This document shows positions 10,287-19,725 of a stretch of 45,836 nucleotides of DNA, one piece after another. A program made the position numbers and the translations under genes. The stretch spans positions 1 to 45,836 of the forward strand of contig CANFJH010000005.1 in assembly GCA_947447395.1 (NCBI GenBank). Direction: 5' to 3'. The stretch is from Microbacteriaceae bacterium. Lineage in GTDB: Bacteria; Actinomycetota; Actinomycetes; Actinomycetales; Microbacteriaceae. Each line of letters starts with the position of its first letter. Positions within the stretch are counted from its first letter, which is position 1. The notes under the pieces were generated by a model. That model saw nothing but the letters and a program-made list of their open reading frames with translations, was not told where the DNA came from and ran no database searches.

Positions 10287-10924
10287 TAGTACCAGTTGAG
10301 TTGATCTGAATGAGCCAATGCGCCGCAAGGAGCACTGTATCTACCGTGGATGTAGTTGAGTCCCCACACGATTTGAGTTTCCGGGTTTGTTAGCCAGTCA
10401 GGGCCAGCAGTTGCCATCTTGTTGCCAGGAAGAGCCTGCGGAATGCCATAGGCACCGGAGGAGGCGTTGTAGGCGTTAATTCGCCAGTTGGATTCGCGGT
10501 TCCATAGTTTGACGAGGCAAGAGTATTGATCCAGCCCCCAGCCGAAGGCTTTCATCTTGCTGTAGGCAATAGCCTGCACGGTGTCTTTTGCCGGAACCGA
10601 GGCAGCTTCAACGAACACCTTGCTGACTTCGGAACCACTGAGGACGTTGTATCCTCCGCGCGTAATTTGCACAGTCGCAACGGGTTGCTGGCCAGAATCA
10701 AAGTAATTCACGTAATCGGTTTCGGCTGCGTTCGCTGCCAAGGTTCCTGAATAGGGATCAACCACCGTTACTAATACCAAAGCAGCGCTTAGAGCCAAGC
10801 CCCAAGCTCGCTTAGTTGGAACACTGTCCAAGATGTTTGAAATGCCAGATTTTTGAGCGAAGTTACTTAAAGGCGAAGCGATATGGCTTCCGAGAGTCTG
10901 ACGATCAGCCGCGTGACGACCCAT
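10286..10924 (-). CDS. secreted lytic-transglycosylase-like (Rpf/SLT-like) domain protein
   Basis: Hydrophobic export segment, then CLVKLWNRESNWRINAYNASSGAYGIPQALPGNKM...GLNYIHGRY with catalytic-Glu-type motif. Confidence 0.8.
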   Translation of the reverse strand: MGRHAADRQTLGSHIASPLSNFAQKSGISNILDSVPTKRAWGLALSAALVLVTVVDPYSGTLAANAAETDYVNYFDSGQQPVATVQITRGGYNVLSGSEVSKVFVEAASVPAKDTVQAIAYSKMKAFGWGLDQYSCLVKLWNRESNWRINAYNASSGAYGIPQALPGNKMATAGPDWLTNPETQIVWGLNYIHGRYSAPCGALAHSDQLNWY

Positions 10925-11000
10925 CTGACACCTCCAAGCTCAAATTCACAACAACTATCAAGTTTAGTTTGCGGGATGATGTAAAACTAGCCCCCAAAAT

Positions 11001-11735
11001 CTAAGGCAGGGCCTCCTTTGGGCAGGTTCCAAGGACTCTCAAAATCGATGATTTCTCTGTAGCAGTTACCCAAAGGCGGTACTTTCGCTTTACCGAGAGT
11101 TGACGCGCAACGTATTTGCACTGGTATGCGGTTCTTGGAAGAAAACTCGCGGCATCGCCATCGCTTTTCGATTCATTGGTGGGCCCATCAACGGCCAATA
11201 GGTTCAAAGGGTCGTTTGCCAGCTGAAAGCGGGCGGTAGGGCTTAACTTTTGCGCTCCAGTGACCCAGGCGTTACTTAGAGCCACAACATGGTCAATTTG
11301 AACCGCCAGCGACGTCTTTACTCCTCTGACGAAATGGATGGTAGCACCCGTATATGGATCGGAGAGAGTTCCCGTTGCTACCAGGCACCAACTACTGGAC
11401 TTTCTGGAGATGTTGGTTAAATCGCGCATCAGAATGTAGTTCCGAAGATCGCAAGAATGTCCGCTAACTCTGATCTTCCCCCAGCCAGCTGAAAACTTTG
11501 ACCTAGTATAGCCCTTGTGGCTCACCCAAGCCTTTGGCACTAGTTTCTTGGCGTATACCAAGGCATTGGTGCTAGAACTCGCTGTAAGGGTTGTGTGAGT
11601 CGGCTGGTTGGCTACGGCTGTTGTCGTTGAAGCCATACTGAGGAATAGGGTTGACGATAACAGGAGGCCCAAAACGACGCGTTTGCAGGTACTCCACCAA
11701 CCGTTCGATATAAGAATCGACCTGTGATTCAACAT
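11001..11735 (-). CDS. secreted HNH endonuclease family protein (DUF1524/GmrSD C-terminal-like)
   Basis: VQIDHVVALSNAW...NDPLNLLAVDGPTNESKSDGDAASFLP is HNH/DUF1524-like; N-terminal signal peptide VVLGLLLSSTLFLSMASTTTAVA. Start ATG 11735 or the adjacent TTG 11732, inside the upstream gene. Confidence 0.75.
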   Translation of the reverse strand: MLNHRSILISNGWWSTCKRVVLGLLLSSTLFLSMASTTTAVANQPTHTTLTASSSTNALVYAKKLVPKAWVSHKGYTRSKFSAGWGKIRVSGHSCDLRNYILMRDLTNISRKSSSWCLVATGTLSDPYTGATIHFVRGVKTSLAVQIDHVVALSNAWVTGAQKLSPTARFQLANDPLNLLAVDGPTNESKSDGDAASFLPRTAYQCKYVARQLSVKRKYRLWVTATEKSSILRVLGTCPKEALP

Positions 11736-12210
11736 AGCCTCCCCGCTTGACTTTGAAGGTAATCGATCGAACTTGATCGATGAACAAAGATTCTTGACCC
11801 TCAAGAAATTCTTGAATGAGCAGCATCAAGACATCTACCTCTTGGCGAGAGTAACCCACGCCTGCGACACCCATGCGACTGAAGCGACGATTATTCGGAC
11901 GATGTACTCGACCAAGCAGCAAAGTCCGCAAATCGGCAAGGCTGGTGCCTGAAAGCGATGCACCGGAATTCAAGTCACGGTTCAATTCACGCTCAGCAAA
12001 TGAATCCTGAAGCTTGTCGATTGCCGAATCCACAGCCGCCGGGTCATAACCACCCTTGACCATGGTGAATTTTTGAGTGGTAATCCCCCGCCAGTCAAGA
12101 ATCCGAGACGACAGATTGTTGTATTGGTCCCTCGCTAAAACAATGAATGCATCAACTTCTTCTGGCGCATAACCAAGTTTGCGTTTTCCAACATTCTCAA
12201 AGGCTGACAT
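11572..12210 (-). CDS. DivIVA-domain repeat protein (four DivIVA-like GYxxxxVD motifs)
   Basis: KLGYAPEEVDAFI, KGGYDPAAVDSAI, GVGYSRQEVDVLM, RGGYVESQVDSYI; SD AAGGAG upstream of ATG. Confidence 0.75.
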   Translation of the reverse strand: MSAFENVGKRKLGYAPEEVDAFIVLARDQYNNLSSRILDWRGITTQKFTMVKGGYDPAAVDSAIDKLQDSFAERELNRDLNSGASLSGTSLADLRTLLLGRVHRPNNRRFSRMGVAGVGYSRQEVDVLMLLIQEFLEGQESLFIDQVRSITFKVKRGGYVESQVDSYIERLVEYLQTRRFGPPVIVNPIPQYGFNDNSRSQPADSHNPYSEF

Positions 12211-12218
12211 GGTTCTCC

Positions 12219-13067
12219 TTAGAATCCAAAAATGGTTACGAAGACGTAGGTAACTAGAGCCGCAGGTAGCAACGAATCCAGGCGATCCATAATTCCACCA
12301 TGACCAGGCAACAGCGATGACATGTCCTTGATGCCGAGGTCTCGTTTGATCAAAGATTCGGCCAGGTCACCGAACACGGCAGCGAGAATTAGAATCGCGG
12401 CCAAAATGAGCCCCGCCCACCACGGCTTGTGAGCCACTAAAACCACAAGACCAACGCTCGACGTCACACCAGCAATAATCGACGCAAGCAACCCCTCCCA
12501 GGTCTTTTTAGGGCTAACGCCAGGCGCCAACTTGTGCTTGCCCAGCTTCCGACCAACCAAATAGCCAGACGTATCGATCAGGGCGACCGGAACCACAAAA
12601 CAAAGAACCCAAGCCGAATCGTGTTTCAGAAGAAGAATAGAAAACGAGAGAGTCAGCGGGAGGTAAATAATGAGAAATGCGGCTGCGGCTAGATCTCGAA
12701 TTGTGTCAGAGAAAGTCTGCTCAACGCTTCGTCGCTTCTCCCAGAGAATGTGAACCAACCGCCAAACCATGAGAGCCAAGGAAGTTGCCAGAGTGAAGCC
12801 CCACTGACCAACGACGCCCCAGTAGTAGGTGGCCGGCATGATTAATACCGATCCCACGACGGCTGGAACTCTAGGCACATACCAGTCCTTCTGGCGAAGC
12901 GCAGTTGAAAGTTCCCAAGCGCCAAAACCAATCGCTGTGGCTACGAGAACGATGAAGAGTTCTTTAACAATCAGAATCGAGAGTAAAAATGCGACACCCA
13001 AAAGTAGCCCGTAGAAAACGGACTTGGAGAGACTGCGCCCTGCCTCTTGACCCTGATTGGTAGCCAC
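12219..13067 (-). CDS. cdsA: phosphatidate cytidylyltransferase
   Basis: C-terminal signature SLIKRDLGIKDMSSLLPGHGGIMDRLDSLLPAA. Confidence 0.95.
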   Translation of the reverse strand: MATNQGQEAGRSLSKSVFYGLLLGVAFLLSILIVKELFIVLVATAIGFGAWELSTALRQKDWYVPRVPAVVGSVLIMPATYYWGVVGQWGFTLATSLALMVWRLVHILWEKRRSVEQTFSDTIRDLAAAAFLIIYLPLTLSFSILLLKHDSAWVLCFVVPVALIDTSGYLVGRKLGKHKLAPGVSPKKTWEGLLASIIAGVTSSVGLVVLVAHKPWWAGLILAAILILAAVFGDLAESLIKRDLGIKDMSSLLPGHGGIMDRLDSLLPAALVTYVFVTIFGF

Positions 13068-13627
13068 TAGACCTCGAGGAGCTCTGCTTCTTTGCGCTTC
13101 AACGCTTCGTCGATTGCATCAACGTGCGCCTTAGTAAGTGCGTCAAGTTCCTTTTCAGCGCGAGCAAGGTCGTCTTCGCCAGCTCCGCCGTCCTTCTTCA
13201 AGGCAGACAGGTCATCGTTGCCCTTGCGACGAATGTTACGAATCGAAACGCGAGCGTCCTCGGCCTTAGCCTTAACTAACTTCACGTACTCTTTGCGACG
13301 CTCTTCGGTTAGGTCTGGAAGAGAAGCACGGATGCTGTTGCCGTCATTGTTCACGGTTGCACCAAGATTAGGCTCGTCGCGAATGGCCTTTTCGATAGCG
13401 ATTAGTGCACTCTTATCGTATGGAGTGATGTTTAGAGTACGAGCTTCTAGGTTCTGCATCGAGCAAAGCTGACCCAGCGGGGTTCCGGTGCCGTAGTAGT
13501 CGACCACTATCTTTTGGAACATTGCAGGGTTTGCGCGACCGGTACGAACCGACGAAAAGTCATCCTTGGCTGCTTCGACAGCTTTATCCATCTTGTCTTT
13601 GGTGGTCGCAATAATTTCCGAAATCAT
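13067..13627 (-). CDS. frr: ribosome recycling factor
   Basis: [45 protein letters not shown]. Confidence 0.98.
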   Translation of the reverse strand: MISEIIATTKDKMDKAVEAAKDDFSSVRTGRANPAMFQKIVVDYYGTGTPLGQLCSMQNLEARTLNITPYDKSALIAIEKAIRDEPNLGATVNNDGNSIRASLPDLTEERRKEYVKLVKAKAEDARVSIRNIRRKGNDDLSALKKDGGAGEDDLARAEKELDALTKAHVDAIDEALKRKEAELLEV

Positions 13628-13654
13628 GGTTTCTCCTCGATTATTAAAAAGTTT

Positions 13655-14362
13655 TTAGGCCGAAACGAAAGTTCCGATGGCCTTGCCCTTAATGGCGTCG
13701 GTGATGTTGTTTTTACCCTGCATACCGAAGACACGCATTGGCATTTTGTTATCCATGCACAGGCTAAAAGCGGTAGCGTCAACGACTTTGAGCCCCTGAA
13801 CCAGAGCTTCCTGGTAGCTTATCTTTTCAAGGCGCTTGGCCTTAGGGTCTTTCTTTGGGTCCGCCGAATAAACGCCGTCGACACCGTTCTTGGCAACCAA
13901 AACTTCATCCGCCTTGATTTCCAATGCGCGCTGGGCTGCAACTGTGTCGGTTGAGAAGTAAGGCATGCCAGCACCGGCGCCGAAAATAACCACACGACCC
14001 TTTTCTAGATGGCGAATTGCACGAAGTGGAATATAAGGCTCGGTAACCTGAGCCATGGTGATAGCTGACTGCACGCGAGTGTCAACACCTGCCTGCTCTA
14101 GGAAGTCCTGCAAGGCCAGAGCATTCATGACGGTACCGAGCATACCCATGTAGTCTGCGCGCGAACGGTCCATTCCTCGCTGTGAAAGTTCTGCACCACG
14201 AAAGAAGTTTCCGCCACCAACAACGATTGCAATTTCGGTGGTTTTTGCACCTTCGGCAATTTCTTTCGCGAAGGCGGCTACATAATCGGGATTCACTCCA
14301 AGAGTGCCTCCACCGAACGCCTCACCCGAAAGTTTCAATAAAACTCGACGCTTGTGTGCCAT
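13655..14362 (-). CDS. pyrH: UMP kinase
   Basis: [38 protein letters not shown]. Confidence 0.98.
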   Translation of the reverse strand: MAHKRRVLLKLSGEAFGGGTLGVNPDYVAAFAKEIAEGAKTTEIAIVVGGGNFFRGAELSQRGMDRSRADYMGMLGTVMNALALQDFLEQAGVDTRVQSAITMAQVTEPYIPLRAIRHLEKGRVVIFGAGAGMPYFSTDTVAAQRALEIKADEVLVAKNGVDGVYSADPKKDPKAKRLEKISYQEALVQGLKVVDATAFSLCMDNKMPMRVFGMQGKNNITDAIKGKAIGTFVSA

Positions 14363-14398
14363 GGCTTCCTCCTACATCCATACTAGGCGGGCAAAGGA

Positions 14399-14427
14399 AA
14401 AGGCCCGACCGTTTTGGCCGAGCCTTT
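14399..14427 (-). terminator. intrinsic terminator after tsf
   Basis: Minus-strand RNA AAAGGCUCGGCCAAAACGGUCGGGCCUUUUCCUUU: GC-rich stem with two G-U pairs, then a U-rich tract; lies between tsf and pyrH. Confidence 0.75.
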
Positions 14428-14441
14428 CCAGAAATTTTGCT

Positions 14442-15269
14442 TTATGCGCCTACGCGGAAACGTACGAACGCAGCAACCTCTAGACCGGCGTTCTCAAGCA
14501 CCTTGGCAACCGACAACTTGTTGTCCTTTGCGAAGTCCTGCTCAAGTAGAACGTTTTCCTTGAAGAAGCCAGTCACGCGGCCTTCCACGATCTTCGAAAG
14601 GGCAGCTTCTGGCTTTCCTTCGTTACGTGCGGTCTCTTCAGCGATGCGACGCTCAGTTGCAACAACATCTGCATCCACGTCGTCACGGGTTAGGTGAGCT
14701 GGTGAGAAAGCAGCGATGTGAACTGCAACGTCGTGAGCGGTTTCGTCGTCGTTACCTGAGTAAGCAACTAGCACGCCAACCTGTGGAGGTAGATCCTTGC
14801 TGGTGCGGTGTAGGTAAGCGTCAACCTTTGCGCCCTCAACAGTAGCCACGCGGCGAAGTTCAACCTTCTCGCCCATGATTGCTGCTTCGTCGTTGATTGC
14901 ATCGGCAACTGACTTGCCGCCCAGGTTGGCAGCAAGTGCGGCCTCTAGGTCCTTGGCGCCAGCAGCAGAAATTGCGTCAGCGATCGACTCTGAAAGTGCA
15001 ACGAACTTTTCTGCCTTAGCAACGAAGTCGGTCTCACAAGCAAGCTCGATTAGGTAACCGGTTCCGCCAACAACACGAGCAACGATTAGACCGTTGCTGG
15101 TGGTGCGACCTTCACGCTTGGTAACACCCTTTAGACCCTTGAGGCGAAGAACCTCCATGGCCTTGTCGCCGTCGCCATTGGCTTCGTCGAGAGCGTTCTT
15201 GCAGTCCATCATGCCAGCGCCTGAACGCTCGCGTAGGGCCTTTACGTCTGCTGCGGTGTAGTTCGCCAT
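14442..15269 (-). CDS. tsf: translation elongation factor Ts
   Basis: [34 protein letters not shown]. Confidence 0.98.
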   Translation of the reverse strand: MANYTAADVKALRERSGAGMMDCKNALDEANGDGDKAMEVLRLKGLKGVTKREGRTTSNGLIVARVVGGTGYLIELACETDFVAKAEKFVALSESIADAISAAGAKDLEAALAANLGGKSVADAINDEAAIMGEKVELRRVATVEGAKVDAYLHRTSKDLPPQVGVLVAYSGNDDETAHDVAVHIAAFSPAHLTRDDVDADVVATERRIAEETARNEGKPEAALSKIVEGRVTGFFKENVLLEQDFAKDNKLSVAKVLENAGLEVAAFVRFRVGA

Positions 15270-16087
15270 TACTCTGCGTCCTTCTCTGCTGGAGCGACCT
15301 CGGCAACAACTTCAGCGACTGGCGCTGCTGCTGGCGCATCGGTGCTTAGTAGTTCCTGCTCCCACTCGGCTAGCGGCTCAACCTCTTCAGGCTTAGAGTG
15401 CTTGGCCTTTAGACCCTCAGCAACTGCATCTGCAATCACACGGGTTAGTAGGGCGATTGAACGAATTGCGTCGTCGTTTCCAGGAATACCAATGGTGACC
15501 TCATCTGGGTCACAGTTGGTGTCTAGGATTCCGATAACTGGAATTCCAAGCTTCTTAGCTTCGGTGATTGCTAGGTGTTCCTTATTGGTGTCAACGACCC
15601 ATAGAGCCGAAGGCTGACGAGAAACGTTACGAATACCACCAAGTGACTTCTCTAGCTTGTCCTTTTCACGGCGAAGAATAAGCAGTTCCTTCTTGGTTAG
15701 ACCGGTCTTGGTCGCACCCGAGAAGTCCATGACCTCAAGTTCCTTTAGGCGAGTTAGTCGCTTCTGGATGGTCTGGAAGTTAGTCAAAAGACCACCCAAC
15801 CAACGCTCGTTGATGTATGGCTGGCCAACGCGCTGTGCCTGAGAAGCGATTGCTTCCTGAGCCTGCTTCTTGGTACCAACGAACATGATCGAACCACCGG
15901 CTGCTACTAGGTCCTTAACGAACGAGTAAGCCTGGTCGATGTGGGTTAGAGACTTCTGAAGGTCAATGATGTAGATGCCAGAGCGGTCGGTCAAGATGAA
16001 ACGCTTCATCTTTGGGTTCCAACGACGGGTCTGGTGCCCGAAGTGCACGCCGCTGTCAAGCATTTCGCGCATTGTTACTACTGCCAT
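15269..16087 (-). CDS. rpsB: 30S ribosomal protein S2
   Basis: [26 protein letters not shown]; Ala/Glu/Val-rich C-terminal tail. Confidence 0.98.
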   Translation of the reverse strand: MAVVTMREMLDSGVHFGHQTRRWNPKMKRFILTDRSGIYIIDLQKSLTHIDQAYSFVKDLVAAGGSIMFVGTKKQAQEAIASQAQRVGQPYINERWLGGLLTNFQTIQKRLTRLKELEVMDFSGATKTGLTKKELLILRREKDKLEKSLGGIRNVSRQPSALWVVDTNKEHLAITEAKKLGIPVIGILDTNCDPDEVTIGIPGNDDAIRSIALLTRVIADAVAEGLKAKHSKPEEVEPLAEWEQELLSTDAPAAAPVAEVVAEVAPAEKDAE

Positions 16088-16103
16088 GGCAGTTTCTCCT
16101 TAT

Positions 16104-16198
16104 TGGCACTCGAAAGTGCCACTCAGTTAATTGCTTCCGGCGGTTGCCGGTCACACCTGGTGTCGCATCGAAAACGACCAGCAAGCTGGACCGAGTGG
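16104..16198 (-). promoter_or_regulatory. candidate structured rpsB 5' leader
   Basis: Hand-found helices: UGGCACU-UUCG-AGUGCCA next to the SD; CCGGC-AACC-GCCGG; CUG-GUCG...CGAC(ac)CAG; long-range CCACUCGGU:ACUGAGUGG. Confidence 0.45.
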
Positions 16199-16331
16199 TT
16201 ATTCGATGGGATTCGACACGCGAAGTCAACGCCTAAACGTTGCTATCTATAGCCTAACAGCGATATCCAGGAGTTTTCCACCGTTTTGAGTTGGATGCCA
16301 TTATGTGATTCCTTGGCAGCAGGATTGAATA

Positions 16332-16880
16332 ATGAAACTAAATCGCTTGGCGCTAACGCTACTTCTCGTGGCAGCTGGGCTTTTGGTTAATTTTAATCCA
16401 ACCCAAGACACCGCGAGCGCCTCTGACATCTGGATTGCACCGGTAGATCAACCTCAATTAGCTAATGAATTCCGCCAGCCGGCATCGGATTGGTCCGCGG
16501 GCCACCGCGGTGTCGATTACTTCGTTTCGAACCATCAAACCATTTATGCGACTCATTCTGGAACCGTTGCCTTTGCTGGCCGAGTGGTGAATCGATCGAT
16601 CGTTAGCATTCGCCATGAAAACGGATTTGTTACGTCTTATGAGCCGGTTTGCCCAATCGTCAAGGTCAATTCATTAGTAGAAACTGGTCAGCAAATTGGT
16701 TACGTGTGCCCAGATGCCGGTTATCTGTCTCACTGCGGGCTAGAAACCTGTCTTCACTTCTCAATGCGGAATGCGGATGGATATTTATCGCCGCTAATTG
16801 AAATCGGTGGGCTATCACCAAGTAGGCTCAAGCCCTGGGATGGGCTGACTTGTAGCCGTCCTTCAAGCGCTCAATGCTGA
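16332..16880 (+). CDS. secreted M23-family peptidase (LytM-like)
   Basis: Signal peptide; GHRGVDYFV, SGTVAFAGRVVNRSIVSIRHENGFVTSYEPV, HFSMR motifs. Confidence 0.9.
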   Translation: MKLNRLALTLLLVAAGLLVNFNPTQDTASASDIWIAPVDQPQLANEFRQPASDWSAGHRGVDYFVSNHQTIYATHSGTVAFAGRVVNRSIVSIRHENGFVTSYEPVCPIVKVNSLVETGQQIGYVCPDAGYLSHCGLETCLHFSMRNADGYLSPLIEIGGLSPSRLKPWDGLTCSRPSSAQC

Positions 16881-17736
16881 CGTGAGTGTAAATCTGAGTA
16901 GTTCCTAGGCTGGCATGGCCCAATAGTTCCTGTACCGCCCTCAAATCTGCTCCCCCATCTAGCAAATGGGTTGCGGCAGTGTGCCTAAGAGTGTGCGGGC
17001 CTGCAACGCCAACCGCGGTTCCGACTAAAGCCTGGGCTACCACTTCGTATATTTGACGGGTTCCAAGACGTTTGCCCTGTGAGTTGATCAGTAATTCAAA
17101 CGAGGTCTTGGAGGTAACCATTGATGGCCGCCCACGCTCAAGCCAATTCTTCAGCGCAGATTCGGCTGGAACCCCATATGGGATCATTCGCTGCTTATTA
17201 CCCTTACCCGTGACTATTAGCAATCTGCGGCTTTCGTCGACGTCTGAAAGGTTCAATCCGGCGAGTTCGCTGACACGAGCGCCGGTTGCGTACAACAGCT
17301 CAACCACTAGCAAGTCTCGAAGTGCAACTGGGCTTCCTTCAACGGCAGCAGCCTCTAGCGAGGCGAAAATCTCGGACATGGCCTCTCTGGTAGCCACTTT
17401 GGGTAGCGTGCGGGTCGCCTTAGGTGTTCTAAGTCTCAGACCGGGGTCGTTTGCCAGTTGTCCGTGCTCAAACAACCAAGCCGTGAAAGACCTAGCAGAA
17501 GCGGTTTTTCTAGCCATGGAAGACTTGGCTAGGTTTCGCTCGCTAAGCGTATACAGCCAGGCTCTAAGTAATTCGAGGTCGATTTCTGCAGGTGTCGAAA
17601 TGCCTTGAACTTCCAGGTAGTCAACCAGATCTTCGAGGTCGGTTAGATAACCCTTGACGGTGTGCTTTGAATAACCGCGACCAGCCTCTAGGTGGGTTCG
17701 GTAACTTTCTAAAGCCAAAGCGAAACTAGCGAGCAC
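16828..17736 (-). CDS. xerC: tyrosine recombinase XerC
   Basis: YATGARVSEL, HTLRHTAATHLLDGG, LGHASLGTTQIYTHV catalytic motifs. Confidence 0.93.
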   Translation of the reverse strand: MLASFALALESYRTHLEAGRGYSKHTVKGYLTDLEDLVDYLEVQGISTPAEIDLELLRAWLYTLSERNLAKSSMARKTASARSFTAWLFEHGQLANDPGLRLRTPKATRTLPKVATREAMSEIFASLEAAAVEGSPVALRDLLVVELLYATGARVSELAGLNLSDVDESRRLLIVTGKGNKQRMIPYGVPAESALKNWLERGRPSMVTSKTSFELLINSQGKRLGTRQIYEVVAQALVGTAVGVAGPHTLRHTAATHLLDGGADLRAVQELLGHASLGTTQIYTHVSIERLKDGYKSAHPRA

Positions 17737-17752
17737 CTAAATAGGCTAAGTG

Positions 17753-18727
17753 TTATTCGGGGAAATGGCAGGCAACTTCTGCCTGGCCAACCTTTTGAAG
17801 CAATGGCTCAACTTCGAAACACTTGGTTGTCGCCTTCCAGCAGCGAGTGCTAAATACGCAACCAGTTGGTGGCTTCATTGGGCTAGGCAGTTCCCCAGTC
17901 AAAACGATTTGTTCGCGCTTGCGCTCGAGCACGGGGTCTGGAATCGGAACGGCTGACAGTAGAGCTTTGGTGTAAGGGTGGTGAGGCGTGGAGTAGATCG
18001 ACTCGGTAGGTGCGATCTCCATCATCTTGCCCAAATACATCACACCGACTCGGTCAGAAATGTGCTGAACAACCGAAAGGTCGTGAGCGATGAAAAGGTA
18101 TGACATACCGAATTCATCGCGAATATCGCTAAGTAGGTTCACAACCTGAGCCTGAATCGAAACGTCTAGCGCCGATACCGGCTCGTCACAAACAATGAAC
18201 TTTGGGTTGAGGGCAAGCGCTCGAGCAATACCGATGCGCTGACGTTGCCCACCCGAGAATTCGTGAGGGTAACGGTCATAGTGCTCCGCGTTTAGACCAA
18301 CACGCTCAAGTAGGTCTTGCACAGCCCGCTTCACGCCGCCTTCAGGCTTTATGCCGTGCACTTCATAGGAAGCACCAACAATTGCGCCAACCGACTGACG
18401 TGGATTTAGCGAAGACTGAGGGTCTTGGAAAATCATCTGCATTTTGGTGCGCAGCGGCTTCATCTGGGAATTCGAATAGCCCGAAATTTCCTCGCCCTCG
18501 AACTTGATAGAACCAGAGGTTGGGTCGTAAAGCTTCAAAATGGTACGACCGGCCGTCGACTTTCCACAACCCGATTCACCAACTAGACCCAAGGTCTCGC
18601 CGGCGTGGAGCCTAAAACTCAAACCATTGACGGCCTTGTTGACTCCACGTTCACGAGAAAAAATTCCTGCTCCAGCCACAGGGAAGAATTTCTCCAGGTT
18701 GGTCACTTCGAGTAGCGGCGCGTTCAC
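17753..18727 (-). CDS. oligo/dipeptide ABC transporter ATP-binding protein (OppF/DppF-type)
   Basis: GESGCGKST, LSGGQRQRIGIARAL-type signature (FSGGQRQRIG), CVFSTRC C-terminus; likely GTG start at 18727 (GTGA overlap with upstream stop). Confidence 0.93.
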   Translation of the reverse strand: MNAPLLEVTNLEKFFPVAGAGIFSRERGVNKAVNGLSFRLHAGETLGLVGESGCGKSTAGRTILKLYDPTSGSIKFEGEEISGYSNSQMKPLRTKMQMIFQDPQSSLNPRQSVGAIVGASYEVHGIKPEGGVKRAVQDLLERVGLNAEHYDRYPHEFSGGQRQRIGIARALALNPKFIVCDEPVSALDVSIQAQVVNLLSDIRDEFGMSYLFIAHDLSVVQHISDRVGVMYLGKMMEIAPTESIYSTPHHPYTKALLSAVPIPDPVLERKREQIVLTGELPSPMKPPTGCVFSTRCWKATTKCFEVEPLLQKVGQAEVACHFPE

Positions 18728-19725
18728 TTTGCAGCTCCCTTGCTGTCGTAGAGGTGGCATCGCACTAGGTGACCTGCCTTGACCTCGTTTAGTTCTGGAG
18801 AGACGTCGCAGCGCCCCTCTGGAAGTTCAGATTTGCGCTCACAACGGGCAGCGAATGCACAGCCCTCACCGAGTTTGATTAGTGAAGGTGGTTGGCCAGG
18901 AATGGCACGAAGGCGCTTTCCATGCCCCTGATCCATTCGAGGGATTGAGTCGAGTAGACCTACGGTGTATGGCATCAAAGGGTTCTTGTAAAGCTCGTTA
19001 ACCCCTGTGCTCTCAACCAAGCGGCCACCATACATAACATTGACGCGGTCAGCAGCACCGGCAACTACACCAAGGTCGTGGGTAATCAGGATTACAGCCA
19101 TCTTGAATTGCTTTTGGAGGTCGCGAAGTAGAGCCAAGATTTGAGCCTGAACCGTAACATCCAGTGCGGTGGTCGGCTCGTCTGCGATCAAAACCTTTGG
19201 GTTGTTCATGAGCGCCATAGCGATCATCACGCGTTGACGCATACCACCAGAGAACTGGTGCGGATAGGCGGCCAATCGCTCTTCAGGGTTGGCAACACCA
19301 ACCAGCGAGAGTAACTCAATCGCCCGCTTGCGACTAGCCGACTTATCAACGCTATTGTGAACCTGATGCGCCTCAATAAGTTGGTCGCCGATGGTGTAAA
19401 AAGGGTGGAGCGCAGACATCGGGTCTTGGAAAATCATGGCAATGTCCTTGCCGCGAATCTTCCGAAGTCGATCGTTGTCCATTCCGATTAGGTCAACTTC
19501 GCCTTCATCGGTTTTCAAAATAACCGAACCGGTGATAGTGGTTCTAGAAGCCGGCAACAACCCCATGTAGGCCAGGTTGCTTACCGACTTCCCAGAACCA
19601 GACTCACCTACAATGGCTACAGTTTCACCTTCGTTGATGTCAAAAGACACACCAGCGACGGCCTTAACAATTCCGTCTGGCGTTTTGAATTCAACGCGGA
19701 GATCGCGCACAGAAAGTAAAGACAT
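18724..19725 (-). CDS. oligo/dipeptide ABC transporter ATP-binding protein (OppD/DppD-type)
   Basis: GESGSGKSV, FSGGMRQRVMIAMAL, CAFAARC. Confidence 0.94.
   Translation of the reverse strand: MSLLSVRDLRVEFKTPDGIVKAVAGVSFDINEGETVAIVGESGSGKSVSNLAYMGLLPASRTTITGSVILKTDEGEVDLIGMDNDRLRKIRGKDIAMIFQDPMSALHPFYTIGDQLIEAHQVHNSVDKSASRKRAIELLSLVGVANPEERLAAYPHQFSGGMRQRVMIAMALMNNPKVLIADEPTTALDVTVQAQILALLRDLQKQFKMAVILITHDLGVVAGAADRVNVMYGGRLVESTGVNELYKNPLMPYTVGLLDSIPRMDQGHGKRLRAIPGQPPSLIKLGEGCAFAARCERKSELPEGRCDVSPELNEVKAGHLVRCHLYDSKGAAK

Noticed and set aside
11001-11735. HNH/DUF1524 nuclease as part of a restriction (GmrSD-type) defence system
   Set aside because: It has a signal peptide and no DUF262 partner or ATPase nearby, so a secreted nuclease is more likely.
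14182-14697. 171-aa plus-strand ORF spanning the pyrH-tsf gap
   Set aside because: Antisense to two conserved genes and the tsf terminator; no recognisable domain.
16200-16331. Sigma70-like promoters for rpsB and the M23 gene (e.g. TATAGAT on the minus strand)
   Set aside because: -10-like strings are present but no convincing -35 at proper spacing; needs TSS data.
17072-17608. 178-aa plus-strand ORF antisense to xerC
   Set aside because: Ser-rich shadow frame of a well-supported gene.
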